Origin: Cellvibrionaceae bacterium
Lineage (GTDB): Bacteria; Pseudomonadota; Gammaproteobacteria; Pseudomonadales; Cellvibrionaceae
Direction: 5' to 3'
Length of the DNA: 64,000 nucleotides
Assembly: GCA_002707785.1 (NCBI GenBank)
Contig: PANW01000076.1
Span: 62,001 to 126,000 of the forward strand
The notes beneath the pieces were generated by a model, which was not told the DNA's origin, made no database searches, and saw only the letters and a list, made by a program, of their open reading frames with translations. Within the stretch, counting starts at the first letter, position 1. Every line of letters starts with the position of its first letter. This document shows, in pieces, positions 18,921 through 28,101 of this stretch. The position numbers were made by a program, and so were the translations under genes.

Positions 18921-19367
18921 ATGTCCACCGCATTTCAACTTAACTACTCGCCGGCACATTCGGCTGCAACTGTCGCTGTACCACCCATCACGGCGCCAAA
19001 GCCACAAAAAGCCAGCTCAGACATCACCGAGCTGGTATTGACCAAACACAGCCCTGACGCCAAACAGCTATTGCTACCGATGCTGGCGCACCTCAGTCAA
19101 GATTCTGAGCGCTGGATTACTTGGATTTGCGACCACAAAGTGGATCGTAACAAGCTGGCAGATTACGGCGTCGATACCGACAAAATTCGCATTATTTACA
19201 GTAATCAACCGGAAGATACACACTGGATTTTGTGGGAAGCACTTAATGCGGGTACCAGCCACACCGTTATTGCCGCACCAGGTGATTTGAACGATGAAGC
19301 CATGCGGCATTTTGAAAATGCGGCACAACTGGGCAACAGCCGAGGTCTTTTTATTCGCTATAGGTAG
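18921..19367 (+). CDS. sulA: SOS cell-division inhibitor SulA-like
   Basis: SulA blocks FtsZ assembly during the SOS response. The 148-residue protein has a variable N-terminus and the conserved core: LLPMLAHLSQDSERWITWI, then SHTVIAAPGDLNDEAMRHFENAAQLGNSRGLFIRYR. The 'AAQLGxxxGLxIR' ending is typical of the family. An AGGAG site precedes the ATG. Its position directly behind lexA is the best support, since SulA sequences diverge quickly. It should be induced with lexA from the shared LexA boxes; I see no separate box in the 65-base gap. Confidence 0.85.
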   Translation: MSTAFQLNYSPAHSAATVAVPPITAPKPQKASSDITELVLTKHSPDAKQLLLPMLAHLSQDSERWITWICDHKVDRNKLADYGVDTDKIRIIYSNQPEDTHWILWEALNAGTSHTVIAAPGDLNDEAMRHFENAAQLGNSRGLFIRYR

Positions 19368-19743
19368 TTTTTCGAGATCAGTGTTGTGAACAACCTAACG
19401 CTCGGAAATCATCTTCACCTAAGGAGCATGCAAGCAGCCCTTTCAACCTGTTGGCTCATTTGGCCGATATAGAAAGCCCGCAACCGGCTCTCTCCATCTC
19501 CAATCCGCACTGACAGCCACATCAGAGATAGCAGTTCCCTTACGCAGACCACAAAGTGCCGAAAAAGATTGCGATCGGTATTTCCTAGTGAAAGAGCGCT
19601 ACTGGAGAATTAACTGAATCAAAGCGAACCATCAAAAAGGTTAGCAGCTGAATAGCGCAATATCAGATCCATCTATATGGGAATGGACTTGGCGCTCTGG
19701 TAGACAATTAAATTTGCTACTGAAGAGAGTCACAGGGAGGTAC
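19368..19743. other. Gap downstream of sulA (nothing recognised)
   Basis: This 376-base stretch between the convergent sulA and the 81-residue unknown holds no coding frame, no clear terminator and no repeat that I can support. Confidence 0.5.
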
Positions 19744-19989
19744 TCAATGCAGTGTGCGACGCTCAGACTCGAGTTCGAACTCAGCGCTAGACTGCTCTGC
19801 CAGCTCACCGACGGTCTCTAATCCAGCCTCAATCATCGCTTTCACAACCTCAAATCGAGAATCGTTCAAGTACTCTTCTGCTTCTTTGGAGAATTGGATA
19901 CACACCAGTGGCTCACCCTCTTCGCCGGCACGACGAAGGCCGACCCGACCGTCAGCGAGCTCAACAATTTCGAATAGGGATGATGACAT
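19744..19989 (-). CDS. conserved hypothetical protein (81 aa) near lexA/topA
   Basis: A small acidic cytoplasmic protein, without membrane segments, of a type found in the lexA-topA interval of Pseudomonas (PA3009-like by position and by the pattern SLFEIVELADGRVGLRRAGEEGEPLV). The first 30 residues look like a beta hairpin, and the rest is helical (AEEYLNDSRFEVVKAMIEAGLETVGEL). Conservation of sequence and place argues that it is real; no function is known to me. It may be cotranscribed with the gene at 20105-20557, which lies 115 bases upstream. Confidence 0.75.
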   Translation of the reverse strand: MSSSLFEIVELADGRVGLRRAGEEGEPLVCIQFSKEAEEYLNDSRFEVVKAMIEAGLETVGELAEQSSAEFELESERRTLH

Positions 19990-20104
19990 AGGTGAATTCC
20001 TCTGTGATAGCGCCTACAACCACATGAGGCACGAGCAAGGAGGAGATCCTAACTCTCGAGACTGATGCAATAACAGCTGGACGCGGATTCTACACCCTTG
20101 AGGG

Positions 20105-20557
20105 TCAGTATTCCAGAAATGACTGCCGCTGACGTTCGATCAACTCCTCTACTGACGACAGCCATCCCAGCAACAGGCGACGATCAAGATCAGATGGACT
20201 AAAGACCGCCGAAGAACCGATCATTTGACCTGCACCTACAGAGGGATTCAGGATAGCCTTCTCTGCGGCCAAAATACTGACAACAGACTCCTGAGCGGAT
20301 AGCTCTTCAACACCAACACCGCCGCTAACATCGGAGATCAAATCCTCAAGCGTAAACAGTCGCTCAGGCATAGGGTAACTAAGATTGTGCCCCAGCTCTC
20401 TAAAATACAATCGCATGGAAATCGCCAGACTCACCACGCAAGATTCCAATAGCGCCTGTTGCTCCTGACTTTGAGTGGCAGTTTGACAGAGATTCAATAG
20501 CAATCGACTGTGCGACAGCTTTTGCTGAACTCTTGAGAAGTACGGATTGGAAGACAT
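20105..20557 (-). CDS. conserved hypothetical protein, DUF6586-like
   Basis: A 150-residue helical protein between topA and the 81-residue unknown, the place of PA3010 in Pseudomonas. The N-terminal pattern (YFSRVQQKLSHSRLLLNLC) resembles the family I know as DUF6586, with a possible role that has never been assigned. The frame opens at 20611, but the ATG at 20557 (MSSNPYFSRVQQKL) fits the family start better. No signal peptide or membrane helix is visible. Confidence 0.7.
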   Translation of the reverse strand: MSSNPYFSRVQQKLSHSRLLLNLCQTATQSQEQQALLESCVVSLAISMRLYFRELGHNLSYPMPERLFTLEDLISDVSGGVGVEELSAQESVVSILAAEKAILNPSVGAGQMIGSSAVFSPSDLDRRLLLGWLSSVEELIERQRQSFLEY

Positions 20558-20690
20558 TGATCTTAGTACCTGAATAGTTCTCGGAATCGAGTTGATTGGC
20601 TCAACCAGCACGACATCGCGTTGGGTCGCGTCAGCGAATATCTGGCTCGACTGGAATAAACAATGAGAGCAAGGATTGGGATGATTACAG

Positions 20691-20735
20691 TGTGTGCGCT
20701 GATCGTTAGGCCTAAGCCCTATCGATCAGCACACA
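20691..20735. repeat. Interrupted inverted repeat downstream of topA
   Basis: A 13-base arm at 20723-20735 (CGATCAGCACACA) is complementary to 20691-20705 except for a 2-base bulge, with a 17-base loop. It lies between the topA stop and the next gene, so it may be a transcription-end structure, though no T-run follows. Confidence 0.45.
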
Positions 20736-20786
20736 GCACTCTTAGAGCTGAAAATAGAACGCTCGAGTTAACCTCGTAGCGACAAC

Positions 20787-23525
20787 TTAAGCCTCTTTTT
20801 TGGGAGCCGCTTTTTTTGCAGCGGTCTTCTTCGCTGCAGCCTTTTTCTTAGCGGGCGCCTTCTTCTTGGCCGCCTTTTTCTTCGCCGGGGCCTTAATCGG
20901 CTTTTCAGTCACAACCCAGCCGCCGTTCTGAAAGAAAGCCTTCCAACCCGTCGCCTTGCCTTCGATCTCAGACTGCACATATTGCTCTTTGGTCTTGCGA
21001 CTAAAGCGCACCAGCGTTGGGTTCCCATCGCTGTCTTCTACCGGCGCAGAAAACAAGAAGTTGTACTTGGGATCAATCTCTGACTTGTGCGGTAACAATT
21101 CCGACACTAAAGGCGCACGGGTTTCTCTGTTTTTCGGAAACTGGCTCGCCGCTAAGAACAACCCCGAAGCGCCATCTCGCAAGATATAGTGATCTTCCAC
21201 TTTGAGACATGCCAACTCAGGCATAGGGACAGGATCCATCTTGGGTGGAGCCGCTTCGCCGTTTTTCAACAGCTTGCGAGTGTTCTTACACTCTTCACCA
21301 GTACAGCCAAAGTACTTGCCAAAACGACCGGTTTTGAGCTGCATCTCTTTGCCGCACTTGTCACACTCAATCACTGGTCCGTCGTAGCCCTTGAGTTTAA
21401 AGGCTCCCAATTCAACCTCAAAACCAGAGCAATCTGGGTTGTTGCCACAGATATGAAGCTTGCGAGTCTCGTCCAACAAATAGCTGTCCATCGCGGTATT
21501 GCAGAGTTTGCAGCGACGCTTATTGCGCAACTGCTTGGATTCCGCCTCTTCATCCTCATCGGCATTAACCGCCTCATCGCCGGAAACCAAATTCATGGTC
21601 GACTTACAGCGCTCTTTCGGTGGTAACGCATAACCGGAACAACCGAGAAATACCCCTGTGGTACCCGTTCGAATCTGCATCGGACGTTCGCAGGTCGTAC
21701 AGGGAATATCCGTTTCAGTGGGCTCGTTGGGGCGCATGCCCGCTTCATCGTTCTGTGCCGTCAGCAAGGTGGCAGAGAAATCGCTGTAGAAGCTGTCCAA
21801 CAACTGATGCCATTCCGTTTTACCATCGGCCACATCATCCAGGGACTCTTCCATATTGGCGGTAAAGCTATAGTCCATTAGGTCGGTGAAGCTTTCCGTT
21901 AAGCGCTCGGTAACAATGTCTCCCATCTTGTCGGCGTAGAAACGACGCTTATCGACATGCGCGTAGCCGCGATCTTGAATGGTCGAGATAATCGAAGCGT
22001 AAGTTGACGGGCGCCCAATGCCTCGTTTTTCCAGCTCTTTAACCAAACTTGCTTCGCTGTAGCGGGCAGGCGGTTTAGTAAAGTGTTGATTGGGTTCCAG
22101 TTCTTGCAGTTGCAGAACTTCACCTACCGCCAATTCAGGCAGAACCACATCGTCGTCTTTTTTGCCAATCGGGGGCTGCACTTTCATGAAACCATCGAAG
22201 CGAATCACGCGGCCACGAGTTCTTAATTCATAATCGCCCGCAGCGACTGCAAGAGACGTACTGGTAAATTCAGCGGGACTCATCTGGCAAGCCACAAACT
22301 GCTGCCAAATTAACGTGTATAGCCTTTCAGCGTCTCGCTCCATGCCTTTGAGCTGAGTCGGCTTAGTGGTCACGGAGGACGGGCGAATAGCTTCGTGAGC
22401 CTCCTGAGCACCTTCTTTGCTGCTGTAGGATATCGCAGTGCCGGGCAGATAAGATTTGCCGTAGCTGTCTAGAATAAAATCGCGACAGGTCTCCACCGCC
22501 TCCTTGCTGAGGTTGGTCGAATCCGTTCGCATGTAAGTGATGTAACCCGCTTCATACAGTCGTTGGGCCAACATCATGGTCTTTTTCACACTGAAACTCA
22601 GACGCGTACTGGCCGCTTGCTGCAGCGTTGAAGTGATATAAGGGGCACCAGGCTTGGACTTGGTGGGCTTATCTTCTCGGCTACTGACACTGAAAGTGGA
22701 GCTGCGCAACGACTCTACCGCCGCCATCGCCTGAGTTTCGTTAAGTGGTTTAAACGCCTGTCCATTGTGACGGCGAACTTCAAACCGCACCTTATCGCCA
22801 CTCTGTGCGGCAAGATCAGCAAACACATCCCAATACTCTTCTGGGATGAACGCGCGAATTTCTCTCTCTCGTTCAACCACCAAGCGTACTGCTACCGACT
22901 GCACCCGCCCTGCGGATAAACCTCGTGCCACCTTCTCCCACAATAGCGGAGAGACCATGTAGCCCACCACTCGATCGAGGAAACGTCGTGCCTGTTGAGC
23001 ATTGACCCGATTTTGATCAATTGGGCCAGGCTGTTTGAAAGCTTCCTGGATCGCAGATTTGGTAATTTCATTGAACACAACACGACGGTAGCGACTTTCG
23101 TCCCCACCAATGGCCTCTTGCAGATGCCAAGCGATAGCCTCTCCCTCTCTATCCAAATCCGTCGCGAGATAGATGGTGTCGGCTTTCTCGGCCAACTTTC
23201 GAAGCTCATCCACAACCTTTTCTTTGCCGGGCAAGATCTCGTAATGAGCTTCCCAATCCTTCTCCGGATTGATGCCCATGCGGTTGATTAACTGTTCTTT
23301 GGCTTTTTTACGCTTGTGTATCACCTTATCCTCAGGCGATAGCTTGCGCGTAATAGCGGCTTGGCGCGCGCGCTCTTTGGGATCTACGGCCTTTTTGGCT
23401 CCGCCGCTAGTAGGCAGATCTCGAATATGACCGACACTCGACTTTACAATAAATTCATCGCCCAAATACTTGTTAATGGTCTTCGCCTTAGCGGGTGACT
23501 CAACGATGACTAAAGATTTTCCCAT
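20787..23525 (-). CDS. topA: DNA topoisomerase I
   Basis: Type IA topoisomerase that relaxes negative supercoils. The Toprim domain lies at the N-terminus ([12 protein letters not shown], then [14 protein letters not shown]), and catalytic Tyr331 is in [13 protein letters not shown]. Three zinc-ribbon repeats follow: CTTC...GCSGY with C, CKLC...C, and [21 protein letters not shown]. The last 35 residues are almost only Lys, Ala and Pro, a basic tail that binds nucleic acid in other bacteria. Length 912 is near E. coli TopA plus the tail. A GAAGGAAG site precedes the ATG. Confidence 0.98.
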   Translation of the reverse strand: MGKSLVIVESPAKAKTINKYLGDEFIVKSSVGHIRDLPTSGGAKKAVDPKERARQAAITRKLSPEDKVIHKRKKAKEQLINRMGINPEKDWEAHYEILPGKEKVVDELRKLAEKADTIYLATDLDREGEAIAWHLQEAIGGDESRYRRVVFNEITKSAIQEAFKQPGPIDQNRVNAQQARRFLDRVVGYMVSPLLWEKVARGLSAGRVQSVAVRLVVEREREIRAFIPEEYWDVFADLAAQSGDKVRFEVRRHNGQAFKPLNETQAMAAVESLRSSTFSVSSREDKPTKSKPGAPYITSTLQQAASTRLSFSVKKTMMLAQRLYEAGYITYMRTDSTNLSKEAVETCRDFILDSYGKSYLPGTAISYSSKEGAQEAHEAIRPSSVTTKPTQLKGMERDAERLYTLIWQQFVACQMSPAEFTSTSLAVAAGDYELRTRGRVIRFDGFMKVQPPIGKKDDDVVLPELAVGEVLQLQELEPNQHFTKPPARYSEASLVKELEKRGIGRPSTYASIISTIQDRGYAHVDKRRFYADKMGDIVTERLTESFTDLMDYSFTANMEESLDDVADGKTEWHQLLDSFYSDFSATLLTAQNDEAGMRPNEPTETDIPCTTCERPMQIRTGTTGVFLGCSGYALPPKERCKSTMNLVSGDEAVNADEDEEAESKQLRNKRRCKLCNTAMDSYLLDETRKLHICGNNPDCSGFEVELGAFKLKGYDGPVIECDKCGKEMQLKTGRFGKYFGCTGEECKNTRKLLKNGEAAPPKMDPVPMPELACLKVEDHYILRDGASGLFLAASQFPKNRETRAPLVSELLPHKSEIDPKYNFLFSAPVEDSDGNPTLVRFSRKTKEQYVQSEIEGKATGWKAFFQNGGWVVTEKPIKAPAKKKAAKKKAPAKKKAAAKKTAAKKAAPKKEA

Positions 23526-23917
23526 ATCTTCCTTCTATATAAAGAATCTAGTGTCCAGCGGCTAGGCACGATGGCCTGCGAAAATACCCAATTAACCCCT
23601 AAGCCCTCAAATCGGGCCGACGGTGGTATCGGATGCGCATATATAAGGGCTGATCCTCTGAGGGTCAAGCCATCAGTGTGGATTTAAGTGGAAAAACCAT
23701 CAAAAACCAGTTTTTTATGCCCTCAAGGCCTGAAACGCCTTTTTTACAGATAGCATACAAATCACTAAATTGAAAAGCCCTACAGTAATGATCAGGTCTA
23801 GCTGGCGAGCATTGAGTTGCTATGCGACACTAAAGAAGCCCGCTGTCAGGCCGCTACTCAATAACAAGACTCTCGATCCTCAAGGCTCGTTCATCACTCA
23901 ATAATGCGTTACTCAAT
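23526..23917. other. topA promoter region (no gene)
   Basis: A 392-base gap between divergent genes. It contains a short stem with T-run (23725-23745) that has no plus-strand gene before it, and A/T-rich segments suited to the topA promoter. No operator is recognised. Confidence 0.5.
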
Positions 23918-24778
23918 ATGTCTGTTTCTGCCAGTTTAATACTGTTTTGTGCCCTCGCGGTGGTCTCATTGATTGCCGTGAGCTGGGTCAATGAGCGAGA
24001 AAAGCGCCAGCGAATTCTCACTAAGAAGCTGAAACAGATGCGCCATCAAATTGGCTCCACAGAAGAGCTGATCATCGAGATCGAACAAATGGTGGAAAGC
24101 CGAGCGATCGCCAAACTTCTTAATGATGAGATCATTGAAATGATCCATGCAATGAAAACTGCAAATCCCGAAAACGGGTATTTGGATGCCAGCCAACAGA
24201 CTGCCATCGCCCGCTCCGAAACCCTCAACGATGAGAGTATTCCCATCGCTCTCGACCGAGTGAAAGAAAGTGACGCACAGATTGCGAGAGCTCAGAAGTC
24301 ACTAGAAGAAGCGGCTGCGATTCTTCGTCGCCAACAGGCCACTGGCAAGTTATCGTTTGAAGAAATGAATGCCTTTTTATCTGAATTAAGCTGGGGCCAC
24401 CTTATGGTAGAAGTGGTGACTCATGTCGGCCAGGGCCACAAAGCGCAACGCCGCCAAGATGTTTTATCGTCTCATGCATTCTATAAAAAGGCGCAACAAC
24501 TGCTGATGAAATCCAATCATCCCGATAAGCGTCGCCATAGATTCATCAAAGAACTGTCGGAAATCTTAGCCAACAAGCGCACGGCGATCTCTGTCGATAT
24601 TATGCCCGAGACACACCTCAACCCTGAGCCCAGCAGCACCGTTTCTGCTACAGCAATGGCGGCCTCAAAGCTCGCCCTGAGAGAAAACACAGACAACGCA
24701 AACGACTCCGACACGTCAACCGCTATAGTCCCAGAAATTATCCCGGGCAACACTGAACCACAATCCAGCAAAGCGTGA
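23918..24778 (+). CDS. membrane-anchored coiled-coil protein, unknown
   Basis: A 286-residue protein of no family I recognise. Residues 5-23 form one membrane helix, followed by a highly charged helical stretch (about 25-190) with heptad-like runs (EKRQRILTKKLKQMRHQI, then RAQKSLEEAAAILRR). The tail (210-286) is rich in Ser/Thr/Asn/Glu and looks disordered. The charge pattern suggests the body is cytoplasmic, anchored at the N-terminus. It is divergent from topA and convergent with the next gene. No ribosome site stands out before the ATG, so the start is uncertain. Confidence 0.7.
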   Translation: MSVSASLILFCALAVVSLIAVSWVNEREKRQRILTKKLKQMRHQIGSTEELIIEIEQMVESRAIAKLLNDEIIEMIHAMKTANPENGYLDASQQTAIARSETLNDESIPIALDRVKESDAQIARAQKSLEEAAAILRRQQATGKLSFEEMNAFLSELSWGHLMVEVVTHVGQGHKAQRRQDVLSSHAFYKKAQQLLMKSNHPDKRRHRFIKELSEILANKRTAISVDIMPETHLNPEPSSTVSATAMAASKLALRENTDNANDSDTSTAIVPEIIPGNTEPQSSKA

Positions 24779-24792
24779 TTTCCCGCCGACCA

Positions 24793-25281
24793 CTAACCAG
24801 ACTTGATCAACTCCGAGCTCTCTTTTAACCACTGAGCAATTTCCTCTACATCGGTTTCAGAGCCAAGCTCATTCCAAAACCCACACAATCCCTGAGGTCC
24901 GCCGACGACCGCCATTACCTTTTCTGGCGCCCCCTCTAACCTGCCAAGGATTTGATTGACGTTGGGATTTTCACTCTTCATTTCCCAATCCCAGCGTCCT
25001 TGGCAATGCAATTCATGCTCATACTTTTTCTTCACCAAAGACCAAGCATGCCGTGTGTCGCGCTGATCCGTCCACGGCAAGCAATACATCGGTAGAGACT
25101 TGATATGACGAGCCACATCGGTTCCCGTAGGCGGCACCTGTAAGTGGACACGCAAGCCAAGATCTATTGCCCGCTGACGCAGGAGTGCTTCACGTCGCTG
25201 TCCCGCCGACGGTTGCATGAGCATGATTGGGCCTAGCAGTAATGCTACTGCGGCAAGACAAATAACAATGGGTAACCACAT
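24793..25281 (-). CDS. single-pass membrane protein, unknown
   Basis: A 162-residue protein with one N-terminal helix (about 3-24) and then a soluble domain with notable Trp and Cys residues (YCLPWTDQRDTRHAWSLVKKKYE, then GLCGFWNELGSE). Similar proteins with this layout occur near topA and usp in pseudomonads, so it is probably a conserved gammaproteobacterial family without a known role. It ends 14 bases from the convergent coiled-coil gene and is divergent from the universal stress gene. Confidence 0.72.
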   Translation of the reverse strand: MWLPIVICLAAVALLLGPIMLMQPSAGQRREALLRQRAIDLGLRVHLQVPPTGTDVARHIKSLPMYCLPWTDQRDTRHAWSLVKKKYEHELHCQGRWDWEMKSENPNVNQILGRLEGAPEKVMAVVGGPQGLCGFWNELGSETDVEEIAQWLKESSELIKSG

Positions 25282-25393
25282 AATATCGCGATCGGACTCC
25301 TGAAAAGCGTGGGATCAATTGATCTGGGTCTAGGCAATAAATTCCAGACGGTCTAGTATGACGGTTAACAACCAAAGGGAAAAGGAGCGGTTC

Positions 25394-25828
25394 ATGTCTA
25401 ACTACACTCATATTTTGGCGGGCGTCGATCTGAGCGATGAATCGCAACAGGTACTAGAAAGAGCGGCCAATCTGGCAGTGGCCAATCAAGCAAAACTGTC
25501 TGTGGTCCACATCGTCGAACCACTTACCTTCGCCTATGGCGGTGACATTCCAGTGGACCTCAGTGAGATTCAAGAACAGCTACACAAACAAGCGCGAGAA
25601 CAATTGACCACCTTGATTGAACCCTATCAAGTCAGCGCCGATAATCTGCACGTTTTAGTCGGACAGCCAACCACCGAAATTCACGATCTTGCCGACAACC
25701 TCGACATTGATCTGATCGTGGTCGGCAGCCACGGCCGCAAAGGCCTCGCACTGCTATTAGGCTCCACTGCCAACGGCATACTCCACGGTGCCAAGACTGA
25801 CGTACTAGCGGTTCGAGTGAAAGATTAG
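25394..25828 (+). CDS. universal stress protein, UspA family
   Basis: A single UspA domain of 144 residues. It has the ATP-binding-type motif GSHGRKGLALLLGSTANGILHGA (G-x2-G-x9-G-S/T), so it belongs to the nucleotide-binding class. The frame opens 12 codons earlier, but the ATG at 25394 has a perfect AAAGGAG site and gives the usual start MSNYTHILAGVDLS. Pseudomonas has a Usp gene at the same place before uup. The gene ends at a strong inverted repeat shared with the convergent uup. Confidence 0.93.
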   Translation: MSNYTHILAGVDLSDESQQVLERAANLAVANQAKLSVVHIVEPLTFAYGGDIPVDLSEIQEQLHKQAREQLTTLIEPYQVSADNLHVLVGQPTTEIHDLADNLDIDLIVVGSHGRKGLALLLGSTANGILHGAKTDVLAVRVKD

Positions 25829-25842
25829 AGCGCCGAACATTC

Positions 25843-25884
25843 TGCAAATTTGCTAGCCGCAGCGAGGCGAATAGCAAATTTGCA
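25843..25884. terminator. Nested inverted repeat between usp and uup
   Basis: Perfect 13-bp arms (TGCAAATTTGCTA and its complement) surround an inner GCC/GGC pair. Each arm also contains the 10-bp palindrome GCAAATTTGC. It lies between convergent genes and probably ends both transcripts, although there is no T-run. Confidence 0.55.
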
Positions 25885-25892
25885 ACAGACAA

Positions 25893-27812
25893 TCACATGG
25901 CTTCTAACTCATCCCAACGCTCATACTTCTTCTCTAACTCCGCTTGAAGCTGGGCCAATTTATCTAGCGTAACCGCGGTATTTTCATGGTCTTGCTGGTA
26001 GAACTCCGGCGCTGCGATTTCGGCTTCGACGGCTTCAACTTCAGCTTCTAAAGTTTCAATTTTTGCCGGTAATGCGGACAATTCACGCTGTAATTTGTAA
26101 CTCAGCTTTTTCTTCTTCGATACTGGATCGGTCTCTGTTTGACGATCGTCACTGTTACGATTATCTGCAGATGAAGTGGCTGTACTTTCACTACTGCTGG
26201 CCTTGCCGACTTCTTCAAACTGCCATTGACCGCCTTGTCGGAGCCAATCATCATAGCCGCCGACATACTCCTTCACTTTACCGCTTCCTTCAAAGGCAAT
26301 CGTGCTGGTGACCACATTGTTAAGGAACTCTCGATCGTGGCTCACCAATAAAATCGTACCTTTGTGCTCGGATAAAATGTCTTCCAACAACTCCAGCGTT
26401 TCCACATCCAGATCATTGGTCGGTTCATCCAACACCATCAAATTCGATGGCTTACTAAACAGCTTGGCCAATAGAACTCGATTTCTTTCACCGCCAGAAA
26501 GCGCCTTTAGCGGCGTCCGGGCACGGTCCCCAGTGAAGAGAAAATCGCTGAGATAACTGATGATGTGACGGCTTCTGTCGCCGATAGTGATGCTATCTCG
26601 ACCTTCCGATACGTTATCAACCGCACTCTTTTCCAGATCCAACTGATCGCGCAACTGATCAAAATACGCAACCTCCAAATTGGTTCCGCAGCGAACCTCA
26701 CCAGCATTTGGCTGAAGCTGCCCCAGAATAATTTTCAAAAGCGTGCTCTTGCCGGCCCCATTGGGTCCAATGAAGCCAATACGATCACCGCGAATTACCG
26801 ATGTGGTTAAATCTTCGATAATCACTTTGCCATCGTAGGCATGTTTGACATGAGTGAGCTCAGCGACCAATTTACCCGACAAACCACCGGCATTGAGCTC
26901 CATTTTTGCCTTGCCCTGCAACTCACGGCGATCAGATCGTTCCACTCGCATGGCCTTGAGTGCACGAACTCGGCCCTCGTTGCGGGTGCGACGAGCTTTA
27001 ATGCCTTGGCGAATCCATTTTTCTTCTTCCGCCAAACGCTTATCAAACAGCGCGTTGTGCCTTTCCTCTTCCGCCAACTGTTGCTCGCGAAAATCCAGAA
27101 AGCTCTTGTAATCACCGTGCCAGCTGCGGATATGACCGCGATCAAGCTCGACAATATCCGTGGCGAGACTCTGCAGCAATGAGCGATCATGCGTGATGAA
27201 CACCACAGCGCCTCGAAACTCGAGCACTTGCTTTTCCAGCCACTCAATGGCTAGAACATCCAGATGGTTAGTCGGCTCATCGAGCAGCAATAAGTCCGGT
27301 TCGACCACCAGGGCTTTCGCCAAAGCGACACGGCGACGCCAACCACCGGAAAGTTCAGCCATGGTTTTATCCGCCGGTAAATCCAAGCGGGTAATGACCG
27401 TATCTACGCGCTGCTGCAAGCTCCAACCATCGACGCCGTCGATGGCCTGCTGTACATGAGCAAGTTTCTCCAGTGATTTTTCATCATCCACCTGCCCCAG
27501 TAGATGATGATATTCGGCCAAGAGTTCACCTGCCTTTTCCAAGCCGCTTGAGACGACATCGTAGACACTTAAATCATCGGCTTCGGGCAAGTCCTGCTCA
27601 AGACGAGCAATTTTTAGCGTCGGCTGCCGCCAAACCACGCCATCATCCAATAGCACATCGCCAGCCAACACCTTCAGCAGGCTGGATTTACCGGCGCCAT
27701 TTCGCCCGATTAAACACACGCGCTGGCCGCGTTCAATGGAGAGATCAATCCCCTCCAAGAGGATCTGCGTGCCGTAGTGCAAACTGGCTTTTTTCAATTC
27801 AATCAAAGACAT
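25893..27812 (-). CDS. uup: ABC-F ATPase Uup
   Basis: Soluble duplicated ATP-binding protein of the ABC-F group. Uup acts on ribosomes and in tolerance of replication problems, and limits precise transposon excision in E. coli. Two nucleotide-binding domains are seen: Walker A GRNGAGKSS and GPNGAGKST, signatures LSGGWRRRVALA and LSGGERNRVLLA, and Walker B LLLLDEPTNHLD and LMVLDEPTNDLD. The C-terminal coiled coil (about 550-639) is the DNA-binding domain that marks Uup. The frame opens 47 codons earlier; the ATG at 27812 gives the family start MSLIELKKASLHYG and 639 residues. Confidence 0.93.
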   Translation of the reverse strand: MSLIELKKASLHYGTQILLEGIDLSIERGQRVCLIGRNGAGKSSLLKVLAGDVLLDDGVVWRQPTLKIARLEQDLPEADDLSVYDVVSSGLEKAGELLAEYHHLLGQVDDEKSLEKLAHVQQAIDGVDGWSLQQRVDTVITRLDLPADKTMAELSGGWRRRVALAKALVVEPDLLLLDEPTNHLDVLAIEWLEKQVLEFRGAVVFITHDRSLLQSLATDIVELDRGHIRSWHGDYKSFLDFREQQLAEEERHNALFDKRLAEEEKWIRQGIKARRTRNEGRVRALKAMRVERSDRRELQGKAKMELNAGGLSGKLVAELTHVKHAYDGKVIIEDLTTSVIRGDRIGFIGPNGAGKSTLLKIILGQLQPNAGEVRCGTNLEVAYFDQLRDQLDLEKSAVDNVSEGRDSITIGDRSRHIISYLSDFLFTGDRARTPLKALSGGERNRVLLAKLFSKPSNLMVLDEPTNDLDVETLELLEDILSEHKGTILLVSHDREFLNNVVTSTIAFEGSGKVKEYVGGYDDWLRQGGQWQFEEVGKASSSESTATSSADNRNSDDRQTETDPVSKKKKLSYKLQRELSALPAKIETLEAEVEAVEAEIAAPEFYQQDHENTAVTLDKLAQLQAELEKKYERWDELEAM

Positions 27813-28101
27813 AACCGTAAACAACCTAAAGACGGGGCTAAAATTCAGGCGGCAATGGTACCGACAAATTCGACTGCCGGCTAACGCTGCTTCAAATCCT
27901 GGAATGAAGAAATGACCATAGACGCCAATAAAGTCGCCATTAAGGGCTTTCAAGAGACTTTTTTTGCCCTACAATGAAAGAGTTAACGCCGGTTGTGAAA
28001 GATGTTTCTCATCATTGAGGACGTCATTAACGCAACCGCAACATTGTAGAATATGGCCACCAATCATCAGCGGCCACTTGAACTCATGGTAGCTTGAGCC
28101 T

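Noticed and set aside
23703-23713. AAAC-CA-GTTT resembling a PsrA site before topA
   Set aside because: It lies in homopolymer-rich A/T sequence where such matches arise by chance, and control of topA by PsrA has no support.
23725-23745. Terminator-like stem with T-run upstream of the coiled-coil gene
   Set aside because: Only a 5-bp stem and no plus-strand gene before it to terminate.
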